Of a DNA stretch of 64,000 bases, positions 31,654-44,247 are shown piece by piece; within the stretch, counting starts at the first letter, position 1; the number at the start of each line of letters is the position of its first letter. The notes under the pieces were generated by a model. That model had not been told where the DNA came from. It did no database searches and saw nothing but the letters and a program-made list of their open reading frames with translations. The DNA is taken from the NCBI RefSeq assembly GCF_031755915.1, contig NC_083389.1, forward strand, positions 496,001 to 560,000. The letters are read 5' to 3'. The DNA comes from Ziziphus jujuba (lineage: Eukaryota; Streptophyta; Magnoliopsida; Rosales; Rhamnaceae). The position numbers and the translations under genes are program-made.

Positions 31654-34381
31654 TTCCCCTCCTCTTGAAAATGATTTGTCCTCAAATCAAGATCATCACC
31701 TGCAGAAAAAGGAGTTAAATCAGCAACATTAAATGCAGCACTCATGTTATACTCACCCGGTAAATCAAGCTTGTAGGCATTCTTGTTATTCGACTCCAAA
31801 ACTTGAAAAGGTCCATCCATAGGCGGCATGAGCTTTGACTTTCTTTGTTTAGCAAACCTTTCCTTTCGTAAGTGCAACCAAACCAATTCTCCTGGGTCAA
31901 ACACTATTACAACAAAATCTAGAAATACATGCTCATTATGGTAAAAATTACACTTTTTAAAGTTAGCAAACAATATTTCCCAAATTTTCAAATTGCCACT
32001 AAGTAAAACTCTCAACAATGCAGATAAAGTTCTATGCAATAAAGACATCTTTAAATAAGTATCTTTAAAATTCATGGTCAACAATGATTTCTTATTCATA
32101 ATTACTTTATTAACATCACCAAAGCTAAGATAAAAATTTATATTTTTCCTTTCTTGTCTTCCTTTTCCTTTCTCACTCAGGGCCATCTCACCTTCCTCAC
32201 TCTCGGCTTTTACACCAAATTTTTCACTATTGGTTTTATTAAAATTTTTCCACACAACCTGAGTATTAGAAGACTTACCTTGGACAGAAAGCTCACCTTT
32301 TCCCTCTTGATTGGATGGTAGTCCACTTGGAATTTCATTTGGGAAGACATCTCCAAATTCCTTCAAAAGAGAAATCATTGAACTTGGCAATCCAAGTTCT
32401 TCAATGTTAGTTTGATCATTAAAATAATTTTCTTTATAAATCATGACCAAAAAAGGTTTCTTACACTCAATAACCATATTAATATCCCCTAAACTCTAAT
32501 AAAAGTTGCTACGTGACCTTTCTTTTCTTTCTTTTTCTTTTTCTCCCTTGGATTGGCGCAAACCTTTGGATTTCCCTTCCTTCTCCAAGCTCTCGGGTTT
32601 GCCACTTTCTTTCCCCTCTCTTTCGGTTTTTACTTGATCTTTCCACTCAATATGAGTCTTAGAAACCTTACCTTGATCAGCAACCTCATTCTTACCTTCT
32701 TGAAAGGATGGTGAAGCCGTTGGTGCCATACTTGCTTTTTCCTTGAGCTTTTCGGCTTCTCTCCTTTGTTGCATTTGTAATTGGTCTTTGTAAACCTCTT
32801 TAGGAGATAATGGTTCCAGCTTGACCTTCTTCCCTTTAAACCTGAAAACAGTACTATTTTCTCGACCAAAATGAGTAGCATCTTTATCAAATTGCCATGG
32901 CTACCTAATAATATATGTCCAGCAATCATGGGTACAATATCACATAAAACTACATCCTCATATCTACCTATATTAAATTTTACTTTGGCTTGTTTATTCA
33001 CTTTTATTTCACCACTATCATTAAGCCATTGTAATCTATAAGGTTCTGGATGTTTAATAGTTATTAAGCCTAATTTATCAACTACAATGTTACTAATTAC
33101 ATTTGTATAACTTCCACTGTCAATTACCATACTACAAATCTTACCTTGAATTTCACATCGGGTGTGGAAGATGTTCTCTCTTTGAATTTCATCCTCCTCT
33201 TTGTATGCAGCAAGTACTCTCCTAGAAAGCAAGTTTAATTCAGCATTGGATGCTTGCAAGGTTTCGGGTTCATCCTCCAAGTCCTCCTCCTCTTGCTTGG
33301 CTTCATCCTCACTTTCTTCACTTTTCGATTCTAGTCTCCTTCTTTGGCCAATTTGAACTTTCTTCTTTGACTTTCGGCTTTGGCTTGCTTTCATAGATGG
33401 GATTGTTCCTCCAGCCACTTGAATTGGACCTTCCACTGTTGGAAACACCTCCAAACCATGATCTTACACCCCTCCTCTTGAATTGATGCTCTAATTTAAT
33501 AGCCACATGCAACATCTCCTCCAATTCCACATATTGTGGCAATTCTAGTTGATTGGCTATTTCACAATTCAAATTACCAAGAAACCTTGCCATGGTTGCT
33601 TTCCTATCTTCATTCAAGTTCAATCTCATCATAAGCATCTCCATCTCCTTGTAATAATCCTCCATAGATCCATGTCCTTGAGATAAAGATTAAAGTCATT
33701 GATGCAGCAACCTATGATAGTGTGATGGTACGAATCGCTTCCGCATGGCTCCTTTCATTTGTCGCCATGTAGTAATCAAGTCATCACCAACTCTCCTTCG
33801 GGTATTTTGCTCATTGGTCCACCATTGGAGTGCATAATGGCCAAACTCCATTGCTGCCAATTTCACCTTCTTAGCCTCCGAATAATTATGGCAGTCAAAT
33901 TTCATCTCCATCTTTTCTTCCCATTCCAAATATGCTTCGGGGTCACTTTTTCCCATGAATGGTGGGATGTTGATCTTGATATTGCTAAGATGGTCATCTG
34001 TTTCTTCCTCCTATATCTTCTACGGCCAGCTCTATCTTGGACAGCAAAAGTTTTGTCCATACCTTCCTCAAAGCCTCCACCGAATGGCTCCTCATCAAAT
34101 TCCTCTCTTGGTCTCTCGCGACATCCTCGTCCTCGGCCTCGTCCTCCATGGAATTCTTGCCTATTTCTTGTGTTTGGAATTCCTTGGGAAACTTCTAGCC
34201 TTCCCATCCTTTGATTCACATGCTCAACTTGAGCACTAACCCGCTGTATTGACTCCAAAACAGCTCTCATGTCCATTTGGTCTCCACTCCCGGTAGCTTG
34301 GGCATCGCCATGGAATGCTACGGACTCCTCCTCATTGATCCTCAAAGGTGGATCTCCTCTCCTCATTTTTGATTCTGTCAT
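31467..34381 (-). pseudogene. element B gag-protease with scrambled pol remnant
   Basis: Gag starts MTESKMRRGDPPLRINEEES at 34381. A frameshift near 33990 precedes MGKSDPEAYLEWEEKMEM and GHYALQWW. Two stops follow HRLLHQ (about 33690), and a deletion of roughly 115 bp removes the CCHC zinc knuckle near 33320. The protease with DSGS (MVIDSGSYTNVISN) follows. The last frame (32477-31467) first reads INKVIEC-type linker. It then repeats a diverged copy of that linker module ([17 protein letters not shown]), then an integrase piece ([21 protein letters not shown]). An RT piece ([19 protein letters not shown]) and the integrase C-terminus follow, then the LTR. Confidence 0.88.
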
Positions 34382-35114
34382 GTTAATATAATAATGCAAT
34401 AGAAATAAAATAGGACCTTACCAATTTCACTCCCTTACGTGTTTCACTCAAATAAGGACTCGACACTCATGTTTGCACACTTGTTTCGGCTTTTACCCTC
34501 TTTTAAGCTCACACAGTCTTGCCTTTTTCCACTCAATGAATTATCTCAAAGTTCTAATTAAAACACCCACAAAACAGCAATTAGATCACTAGTATGTTTT
34601 AATTAAACTTATCAACAAACAATAAGCAAAAGATAGGCAATACCGAAAGAATCCAACGAATCCTAATTTTTTGGGCTTTCTAGACAAGAAAACACAAAAT
34701 AATGGGAAAACGTTGGAATTTTTGAAAACTAAACCAGATGGTAGTAGATTATGAGTTCAAGAATAAAATTCCAGAAAAAGAAATTCAAATACGAACAAGA
34801 ATCAAATTGAACAAAAATATAGAATAGTTGTTGGTTGTTGTTCTTTGTAATTCAGGTTTTTGTATCAAATCCTTTAACTGATTTTAATCCAAATAATTTA
34901 AGCACCCAAAATCCAAATATCCAGCAGCAAAAATAACTCCCCAGAAACTCAAATATTGAATAAATAAGCAAAAAACCAGCAGCTCCAACAAATTTCCAGC
35001 AAGCAAATCAAACTTCCACAAACTGAAGTAGCAAGAATAATTACCAAAATTGCAATTCCAACTCCAAAACAAACACCAAACCCGTGACCTCCAAATAAAC
35101 ACAAAACTGCAGTT

Positions 35115-35145
<31 letters not shown>

Positions 35146-35481
35146 TTGCCACAAACTCTTCTTTTTTTTTTTTTTTTTCCTTTTTTCTTTGAATATATGA
35201 ATGCAAATATTTAAGAATAAAACAGCAAAGATAAATCAACAAAAACCAAAATTAACAAGAACAATGATGAAAAATAACCAACAAACTAGGAAACAAAAAT
35301 ACGATAAAACTAGGAAATCCTAATTCAACTAGGAATGATTTTTTTTTTTTTTTTAAGATGCAGAACGTGTAGGGGATGGATACAACCTTAACCTGATGCT
35401 AAAATTACAGAATAACACAAAAAACAAATAAAGCAAATAAAGATAGATCTAACCTGAACAAAATTTAGCTCTGATACCAAA
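34382..35481 (-). other. element B leader and primer-binding site
   Basis: The primer site, TGGTATCAGAGC on the minus strand, is at 35468-35479, two bases from the LTR at 35482. The remaining leader is AT-rich with poly(T)/poly(A) tracts near 35115-35180 and 35340, homologous to the leaders of A, C and E. Confidence 0.88.
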
Positions 35482-36024
35482 TGATACGAATCTAGGACGA
35501 CCTGCTCCTAAACCCGTATTATATTAGCCCGGATCTCAATTAAGTTCAAGTTCTAATGGAATGGACCTCAACCCCTAACCAACCTGTGGTTAGAAACCTT
35601 GGTATAATGTAGACGCCACAATAGGGGATGGAAAACCTATTGATAAGTCAAGCTAAAACAACCAATTCTTTAATGGTGTTTTAGGTGTTCTCAAAGAACA
35701 AAGAGATAATTAATCTCACAAGTAATTTCTCAATCAAATCAAAGTTGTATTCATATTGAAAAATAAGCCTTTAAATAGGCTATAAAGCCACGAAATAAAA
35801 CCCTAAAAATAAAGAAAATCGGCCACCACACATAAAGAAACCTAGTTGGCCGAAAGTATACTTCCTTTCCTAATCTAAGTTTGATTAATTCATTCCTTTA
35901 TCTTAAATTAGGAATTAATTAATTTACAATAGAAAGAATAAAATAGAAACCTTCCTAAAGTTATTTGTCCAGAAAATAAATAAATAAAAGCCAAAAAGTA
36001 ATGGTAGTTTCCTAAAACAAAAAG
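35482..36024 (-). mobile_element. element B 5' LTR, part next to the leader
   Basis: The 543-bp half of the LTR adjoining the primer site, ending in AAAAG (36020-36024) where element C is inserted. Its continuation is 44248-44837; together they make 1133 bp. Confidence 0.93.
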
Positions 36025-37157
36025 TGATACGAACCTAGGACGACCTGCTCCTAAACCCGTATTATATTAGCCCGGATCTTTAATTAAGTTCAAGTTCTAA
36101 TGGAATGGACCTCAACCCCTAACCAACCTGTGGTTAGAAACCTTGGTATAATGTAGACGCCACAATAGGGGATGGAAAACCTATTGATAAGTCAAGCTAA
36201 AACAACCAATTCTCTAATGGTGTTTTAGGTGTTCTCAAAGAACAAAGAGATAATTAATCTCACAAGTATTTTCTCAATCAAATCCAAGTTGTATTATTAT
36301 TGAAAAATAAGCCTTTAAATAGGCTTTGAAAGAAACAAAATGAACCTTAAAAACCCTATGAAAAACCGGCCACACAATGAAGAAGTTTACCTTGGCCGAA
36401 ACTTTCCTTTTCCTAAACTAATTTGGATTAATTAATTCCTTTATTTTGAATTAGGAATTAATTAATTTACAATGAAAATAATAAAATAATAACTTTCCTA
36501 AACTTATTTGTCCAGAAAATAAATAAATAAAAACTAAAAAGTAATGGTAGTTTCCTAAAACAAAACGTAGAATAAAATTAGGAAACTATAATACTAGCTT
36601 TTTGACTAAATTGACTTTGACCAATCTTTGACCAAATTGAGCTCCAAATCAGCTTCAATATGCTTTGTAGGATGCCAAATAAGCTTATTGTGAAGTTCCT
36701 CACGTTGCCCTTGCTTGGAAGTATGAGAAAAGGCTAATACAGTAAAATACAGTAAAGCCAGCAAGGAATACAGCAAATCCGGCCTTTCCTTCTCCTTGTG
36801 CGCAAACCACCTTGTTGGTCGGCTTTGAAGCTGCTTTGGCTGGTTTCTATGACTCATCCTCCATATGAATTGAACCCATAAGGATGGGGTTCCAATTCAT
36901 ACAACCCGGCCTCCTTATTATCACCAAAAACGTCACCCGACCCTGTTTTGGCTTCTATTGCTTGTATGAGTAAAACAGGCCTTGGTTCTTTAGATGTGAC
37001 CAACCCCTCTTGACTATGACTTATTCCTTGTATGAAGACAGCAAGATTGTCCTTGAACTTCTTGGCTTGGGCCCTAGTGATCGGTCCCACCTTCATTTGT
37101 ATTGGGTCAGCACCCCAGCGGGATGTCGGTCGAGAAGTCTCGGGTGGAATCGCATCA
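36025..37157 (-). mobile_element. element C 3' LTR
   Basis: 1133 bp, TGATGCGATTCCACC...CGTATCA on the minus strand. The polypurine tract next to it is at 37158-37170. About 300 bp of this LTR are read by the polyprotein frame, which stops at 36854. Confidence 0.93.
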
Positions 37158-40028
37158 TTCCCCTCCTCTTGAAAAGGATTTGTCCTCAAATCGAAGTCAT
37201 CACCTGCAGCAAAAGGAGATAAATCAGCAACATTAAAGGTGGCACTAACACTATACTCACCTGGTAGATCAAGTTTATAGGCATTGTCGTTTATCCTCTC
37301 CAAAACTTGAAATGGTCCATCACCCCTTGACATGAGTTTTGATTTCCTTTGTTCGGGGAATCTTTCTTTCCTTAAATGCAGCCACACCTAATCTCCAGGT
37401 TCAAACACCATTGATTTTCGACCTTGATTAGCCACCTTTGCATATTGCTCGGTCCTCCTCTCAATGTTTGCTCTAGTCTTCTCATGAATCTGCTTTACAA
37501 AATCAGCTTTTTGTTTTCCATCTAGATTAGCACGCTCACTTAAAGGCAAAGGTGTTAAATCTAATGGAGTCAAAGGATTAAAACCATAAACAATTTCAAA
37601 TGGAGTAAATTTAGTTGCTGAATGTAAAGACCTATTATATGCAAATTCAACATGTGGCAAACATTCTTCCCAAGTCCTTAAATTTCTACTAATTAATGCT
37701 CTCAACAATGCAGACAAGGTTCTATTTACTACTTCGGTTTGTCCATCAGTTTGTGGATGACAAGTAGTTGAAAATAAAAGCTTAGTAGCTAATTTAGCCC
37801 ACAATGTTTTCCAAAAATAGCTTAAGAACTTAGCATCCCTATCCGACACAATAGTTCTTGGCATTCCATGCAATCTCACAATTTCCTTGAAAAATAAGTT
37901 AGCAATATTGGATGCATCATCAGTTTTGTTACATGCAATAAAATGTGCCATCTTAGAAAACCTATCTACTACAACAAATATTGAATCCTTACCTGTCCTT
38001 GACCTAGGCAACCCAAGAATAAAATCCATAGACAAATCTACCCAAGGATAGGTAGGAATCGGCAAAGGCTTATACAATCCATGCGGTTTCAATGTTGATT
38101 TTGTTTTTCGGCATTTCAAACATCTTTCACAAATTCTCTCAACATCTCTCCTCATGTTAGGCCAATAAAAATGTTCTTGCAGCAAGGATAAAGTTTTTAA
38201 AACACCAAAATTACCCATTAAACCACCCCCATGACCTTCCCGAACCAATAATTCCCTAATACTACAATTAGGCACACAAAGTTTATTTTCCTTAAATAAA
38301 TATCCCTCAAATATGTAAAATTTATTAAATCCATGTTTCAAACAGGTTTTAAAAATTTCTCCAAAGTCACTATCATGCTCATAAAGTTCTTTCAATTGTT
38401 CAAATCCAAGCAACCTAGCATCTAAGGTAGAAACGAGCACATACCTTCGGGATAATGCATCGGCAACCACATTTTCCTTACCTTTTTTGTAGCGGATCAC
38501 ATATGGAAATGTTTCAATAAACTCAATCCACTTAGCATGCCTTCGGTTGAGCTTTCCTTGACCCTTGATATGCTTCAAAGACTCATGATCCATATGAATC
38601 ACAAACTCTTTTGGCATAAGATAATGCTGCCACGTCTCCAAAGCCCTCACCAAAGCATACATCTCCTTGTCATAAGTCGGGTAGTTTAGGGCAGCTCCAT
38701 TCAATTTTTCACTAAAGTAGGCTATGGGCCTTCCTTCTTGCATTAAAACAGCTCCAATACCTACACCCGAAGCATCACACTCAATTTCAAAAGTCTTAGA
38801 AAAATTTGGCAAAACTAACAAAGGTGCATTACACAATTTTTCTTTCAACAAATTAAAAGATTTTTCTTGTACTTCCCCCCATTTGAAACCAGCATTCTTC
38901 TTGACAACTTCATTCAATGGTGCTGCTATGGTACTAAAATCCTTGACAAATCTTCGGTAAAAGCTTGCCAAGCCATGAAAGCTCCTCACTTGGGTGATAG
39001 AAGTAGGAACCGGCCACTCTTGAATTGCTTTCACCTTAGCTTGGTCAACTTTGATACCTGCAGCACTTACTACAAAACCTAAAAACACAAGCTCTTCTTT
39101 GCAAAATTCACATTTTTTAATGTTAGCAAATAATCTTTCCTTTCTAAGAACTTGCAAAACTTGCCTAAATTGATTCACATGGTCATCCAAATTTCGGCTA
39201 TATATTAAAATGTCATCAAAATAAACAACCACAAATTTACCAATAAATGGACGCATTACATGATTCATAAGCCTCATGAAAGTACTAGGTGCATTGGATA
39301 ATCCAAAAGGCATAACTAACCATTCATACAGCCCATATTTAGTTTTGAATGTGGTTTTCCATTCATCACCTTCTTTCATTCTAATTTGGTGATAACCACT
39401 CCTAAGATCAATTTTTGTAAACATGCAAGCACCATGCAACTCATCAAGCATATCATCTAATCTAGGAATGGGATGTCTATATTTGATGGTAATATTATTT
39501 ATAGCCCTACAATCAACACACATTCTCCAAGAACCATCCTTTTTAGGTACCAACAAAACAGGAACAGCACATGGACTTAAACTCTCACAAATGTATCCTT
39601 TATCAAGCAAATCACTTACCTGTTTTTTGCAGCTCCTTTGTTTCTTCGGGATTGCTCCTATAAGCTGGTCTATTTGGTATGGCAGCCCCTGGAACAAAGT
39701 TAATTTGATGTTCTATCCCTCGAATAGGTGGTAGCCCACTTGGAATCTCATTTGGGAAGACATCTCCAAATTCCTTCAAAATAGAAATCATTGAACTTGG
39801 CAATTCAAGTTCTTCAAAGTTAGTTTGATCATTAAAATAATTTTCTTTGTAAAGCATGACCAGCAAAGGTTTCTTACACTCAATAACCTTATTAATATCC
39901 CCTAAACTCAAATAAAAATTCTGGTTTTTCCTCTCTTTTCTTTCTTTTCTTTTTCTTTCCTTGGTTTGGCTCTCATTGGCGGAAATTTCCAGATTTTTTG
40001 TGCTCTCGGGTTTGCTCTCTTTTCTCAC
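36854..40028 (-). pseudogene. element C pol: RT, RNase H, integrase and LTR-encoded tail
   Basis: The linker LSLGDINKVIECKKPLLVM and KEFGDVFPNEIPSGLPPIRG lead to the RT start. One extra A in an A run near 39625 shifts the frame just before [14 protein letters not shown] then shows [33 protein letters not shown] and the catalytic [11 protein letters not shown] (about 39199-39225). RNase H has [15 protein letters not shown]. Integrase has a zinc finger CERCLKC whose second histidine is Asn (LMGNFG), then DDE residues in [13 protein letters not shown] and [12 protein letters not shown] at 37388-37390 interrupts [15 protein letters not shown]. The tail runs through the purine tract into the LTR with GPITRAQAKKFKDNLAVFIQ and a YG-rich end. 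The layout and tail resemble CRM elements. Confidence 0.92.
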
Positions 40029-41945
40029 CCCTCTCTCAGCTTTTCCTTGGTCTTTCCACTCAATATGAACCTTAGAAACCTTACCTTGGTCAGCAACCTC
40101 AATCTTACCTTCTTGAAAGGATGGTGAAGCCGTTGTGCCATACTTGCTTTTTCCTTGAGCTTTTCGGCTTCTCTCCTTTGTTGCATTTGTAATTGGTCTT
40201 TGTAAACCTCTTTAGGAGATAATGGTTCCAGCTTGACCTTCTTTCCTTTAAACCTGAAAACAATACTATTTTCTCGACCAAAATGAGTAGCATCTTTATC
40301 AAATCGCCATGGTCTACCTAATAGTATATGTCCAGCAATCATGGGTACAATATAACATAAAACTACATCCTCATATCTACCTATATTAAATTTTACTTTG
40401 GCTTGTTTGTTTACTTTCATCTCACCACTATCATTAAGCCATTGTAATCTATAAGGTTCTGGATGTTTAATTGTTTTCAAGCCTAATTTATCAACTACAA
40501 GATTACTTATCACATTAGTACAACTCCCACTATCTATAATCATGCTACAAATTTTACCTTGTATTTCGCAGCGAGTGTGGAAGATGTTTTCTCTTTGTAT
40601 CTGCTCTTCATCTTTGTAGACAGCAAGTACTCTCCTTGAAACCAAGCTCAACTCGGCATTAGATGTATCTACAGGCTCGGCTTTATCTTCATTGCAATCC
40701 TCCTCTTGCTCGGTTTCAGCCCCACTTTCTTCACTTGCGGATTCCAGCTCACCATCACCCTTTAATACCATGATTCTTCTATTTGGGCATTGGCTGGCTA
40801 TGTGTCCTCTTCCTTGGCACTTAAAACAAATTATTTCTCTGGATTTTTGAGGTTTAGGATCAGATTTTATCTCACCTCTAAGTGCTTGGACAGATTCGGT
40901 CTTGACCTCCCTTCTTGGCCGGTTGGTAGATTCTTCTCCTAATTTCAGCTTCAACTTGTTTTCATAAGTGGAATTGTTTTTCCAGCCACTTGAACTTGTC
41001 CTTCCACTGCTAGAAACTCCTCCAAACCGTGTACTAACACCCCTCCTCTTGAATTGGTTCTCAAGCTTAATGGCTACATGCAACATCTCCTCCAATTCCA
41101 AGTATTGTTGTAATTCAAGTTGGTTGGCAATGTCTCGGTTTAACCCTCCAAGAAATCTTGCCATGGTTGCCTCCCTATCCTCATTCATATTCAGCCTCAT
41201 CATTAACATCTCCATCTCTTTGTAATAATCCTCCACGGACCTACTTCCTTGAGACAAAGATTGAAGTCTTTGATGCAGCAACCTATGGAAATGGGATGGC
41301 ACAAACCGCTTCCTCATGGCTCCTTTCATTTGTCGCCATGTTGTAATTAAGTCATCACCAACTCTCCTTCGGGTGCTTTGCTCCTTTGTCCACCATTGGA
41401 GTGCATAATGGCCAAACTCCATTGCTGCCAACTTCACCTTCTTACCTTCTGAATAATTGTGGCAGTCAAAAATCATCTCCATTTTTTCTTCCCACTCCAA
41501 ATAAGCTTCGGGATCACTTTTACCCATAAAAGGTGGGATATTAACCTTGATATTTCCCAAATCATCATCTGTATCTTCCCTCCTATATCTCCCATGGCCA
41601 GCTCTATCTTGAACAGCAAAGATTTCATCCATACCTTCCTCAAAGTCACCGTCGAATGGTTCCTCATCAAATTCCTCTCTCGGCCTCTCGCGGCCTCCTC
41701 GTCCTCGGTCTCGTCCTCCATGGAATTCTTGCCTATTTCTTGTATTCGGCCTTCCTTGTGAGGCTTCCCACTCTTTGATTTACATGCTTAACTTGAGCAC
41801 TAACCCGCTGTATTGACTCCAAAACAGCTCTCATGTCCATTTGGTCTCCACTACCGATAGCTCGGTCATCGCCATGGAATGCTACGGACTCTTCCTCATT
41901 GATCCTCAAGGGTGGATCCCCTGTTCTTATTCTAGAATCTGCCAT
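40025..41945 (-). pseudogene. element C gag and protease
   Basis: Gag starts MADSRIRTGDPPLRINEEES at 41945. Compared with element E, 8 bp are missing near 41766 between two GAAG repeats, shifting the frame after NQRVGS. The main frame then has an RGR-rich stretch, PPFMGKSDPEAYLEWEEKMEM, GHYALQWW, VEDYYKEMEMLMMRLNMNED and a complete CCHC knuckle (CFKCQGRGHIASQC). The protease has IIDSGSCTNVISN and an HILLGRPW flap-side motif. A 1-nt loss near 40137 shifts the frame after KEKASMA. Gag coats the RNA and protease cleaves the polyprotein in the family. Confidence 0.92.
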
Positions 41946-43120
41946 GTTAATAAAATACTGCAAAAATAAAATAAATCCTCACAATATTCACTCCCTCACG
42001 TGTTTCACTCAAACAAGGTCTCGACACTCGTGTTTGCACACTACTTTCGGCTTTTACCCTCTTTTAAGCTCACACACTCTTGCCTTTTTCCACTCAATGA
42101 ATTATCTCAAAGTTCTAATTAAAACACCCACAAAACAGCAATTAGATCACTAGTATATTTTAATTAAACTTATCAACAAAACAGTAGCAAAAAGTAGGCA
42201 ATACCGAAAGAATCCAACAAATCCTAATTTTTCGGCTTTCTAAACAAGAAAACACAAAATAATGGGAAAACGTTGGAATTTTTGAAAACTGCACCAGATG
42301 GTAGTTGATTATGAGTTCAAGAATGAAATTCCAGAAAAAGAAATTCAAATACGAACAAGAATCAAAGAGAACAAAATTATAGAAAAGTGTTGGTTGTTGT
42401 TCTTGTAATTCAAGTTTTGTATCAATTCCTTTATCTAATTTTAATCCAAATAATTTAAGCACCCAAAATCCAAATATCCAGCAGCAAAAATAATTCTCCA
42501 GCAACTCAAATATTGAATAAATAATAAAACAAAACCAGCAGCTCCAACAAATTTCCAGCAAACAAATCAAACTCCAACAAACCGAAATATTGTTTTTTCT
42601 TCCCCTTTTTTTTTTTTTTTTTTTTTATTCGGCTTTACCTTCTTTTTTTTTTTTCACTCACAGAACATAAACAACTGCAGTAGCAAGAATAATTACCAAA
42701 ATTGCAATTCCAACTCCAAAACAAACACCAAAACCGTGACCTCCAAATAAACAAAATGTGCAGTTTTTTTTTTTTTTTAAATGTTGCCGCAAACTTTTTT
42801 TTTTCTTTTTTTTTTTTTTTTGAATATATGAATGCAAATATTTAAGACTAAAACAGCAAAGAAAAATCAACAAAAACCAAATTAACAAGAACAATGATAA
42901 AAGACAACCAACAAACTAGGAAACAAAAATACGATAAAACTAGGAAATCCTAATTCAACTAGGAATGAATTTTTTTAATTTTTTTTTTATTTTTAAGATG
43001 CTGAACGTGTATAGGATGGATGCAACCTTAACCTAATGCTAAAATTGCAGAATAACACAAAAACAAATAAAGCAAATAAAGATAGATCAAACCTGAACAA
43101 AATTTAGCTCTGATACCAAA
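41946..43120 (-). other. element C leader and primer-binding site
   Basis: The primer site TGGTATCAGAGC (minus strand) is at 43107-43118, two bases from the LTR. The leader has long homopolymer tracts near 42607-42655 and 42760-42825 and no conserved frame. It is homologous to the other leaders. Confidence 0.88.
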
Positions 43121-44242
43121 TGATACGAACCTAGGACGACCTGCTCCTAAACCCGTATTATATTAGCCCGGATCTTTAATTAAGTTCAAGTTCTAATGGA
43201 ATGGACCTCAACCCCTAACCAACCTGTGGTTAGAAACCTTGGTTTAATGTAGACGCCACAATAGGGGATGGAAAACCTATTGATAAGTCAAGCTAAAACA
43301 ACCAATTCTCTAATGGTGTTTTAGGTGTTCTCAAAGAACAAAGAGATAATTAATCTCACAAGTATTTTCTCAATCAAATCCAAGTTGTATTATTATTGAA
43401 AAATAAGCCTTTAAGTAGGCTTTGAAAGAAACAAAATAAATCCTAAAAACCCTATGAAAAACCGGCCACACAATGAAGAAGGTTACCTTGGCTGAAACTT
43501 TCCTTTTCCTAAACTAATTTGGGTTAATTAATTCCTTTATTTTGAATTAAGAATTAATTAATTTACAATGAAAATAATAAAATAATAACTTTCCTAAACT
43601 TATTTGTCCAGAAAATAAATAAATAAAAACTAAAAAGTAATGGTAGTTTCCTAAAACAAAAAGTAGAATAAAATTAGGAAACTATAATACTAGCTTTTTG
43701 ACTAAATTGACTTTGACCAAATTGAGCTTCAAATCAGCTTCAATATGCTTTGTAGGATGCCAAATAAGCTTATTGTGAAGTTCCTCACGTTGCCCTTGCT
43801 TGGAAGTATGAGAAAAGGCTAATACAGTAAAATACAGTAAAGCCAGCAAGGAATACAGCAAATCCGGCCTTTCCTTCTCCTTGTGCGCAAACCACCTTGT
43901 TGGTCGGCTTTGAAGCTGCTTTGGCTGGTTTCTATGACTCATCCTCCATATGAATTGAACCCATAAGGATGGGGTTCCAATTCATACAACCCGGCCTCCT
44001 TATTATCACCAAAAACGTCACCCGACCCTGTTTTGGCTTCTATTGCTTGTATGAGTAAAACAGGCCTTGGTTCTTTAGATGTGACCAACCCCTCTTGACT
44101 ATGACTTATTCCTTGTATGAAGACAGCAAGATTGTCCTTGAACTTATTGGCTTGGGCCCTAGTGATCAGTCCCACCTTCATTTGTATTGGGTCAGCACCC
44201 CAGCGGGTTGTCGGTCGAGCAGTCTCGGGTGGAATCGCATCA
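43121..44242 (-). mobile_element. element C 5' LTR
   Basis: 1122 bp, TGATGCGATTCCACC...CGTATCA. An 11-bp stretch around CCAATCTTTGA present in the 3' LTR is missing here. The TATA-type core reads tactTAAAGGC because of one substitution (cctacttaaaggc). Confidence 0.93.
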
Positions 44243-44247
44243 AAAAG

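Larger units (their letters stand above)
36025..44242 (-). mobile_element. element C: structurally complete Ty3/gypsy (CRM-like) retrotransposon
   Basis: 8218 bp with two LTRs (36025-37157 and 43121-44242), primer site, leader, gag, protease, RT, RNase H and integrase. Target duplication AAAAG is at 36020-36024 and 44243-44247, within element B's 5' LTR. The two LTRs look very alike, with roughly a dozen differences and a few short indels by eye, so it is the youngest full element here. Four breaks in the reading frame still make it unlikely to be active. Confidence 0.95.

Noticed and set aside
38724..39082. Plus-strand frames opposite element C RT
   Set aside because: Shadow frames of the RT/RNase H coding strand; no independent motif or start context.
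42607..42825. Homopolymer tracts in the element leaders as poly(A) tails of processed genes
   Set aside because: They occur at the same place in the leaders of A, B, C and E and belong to the element.
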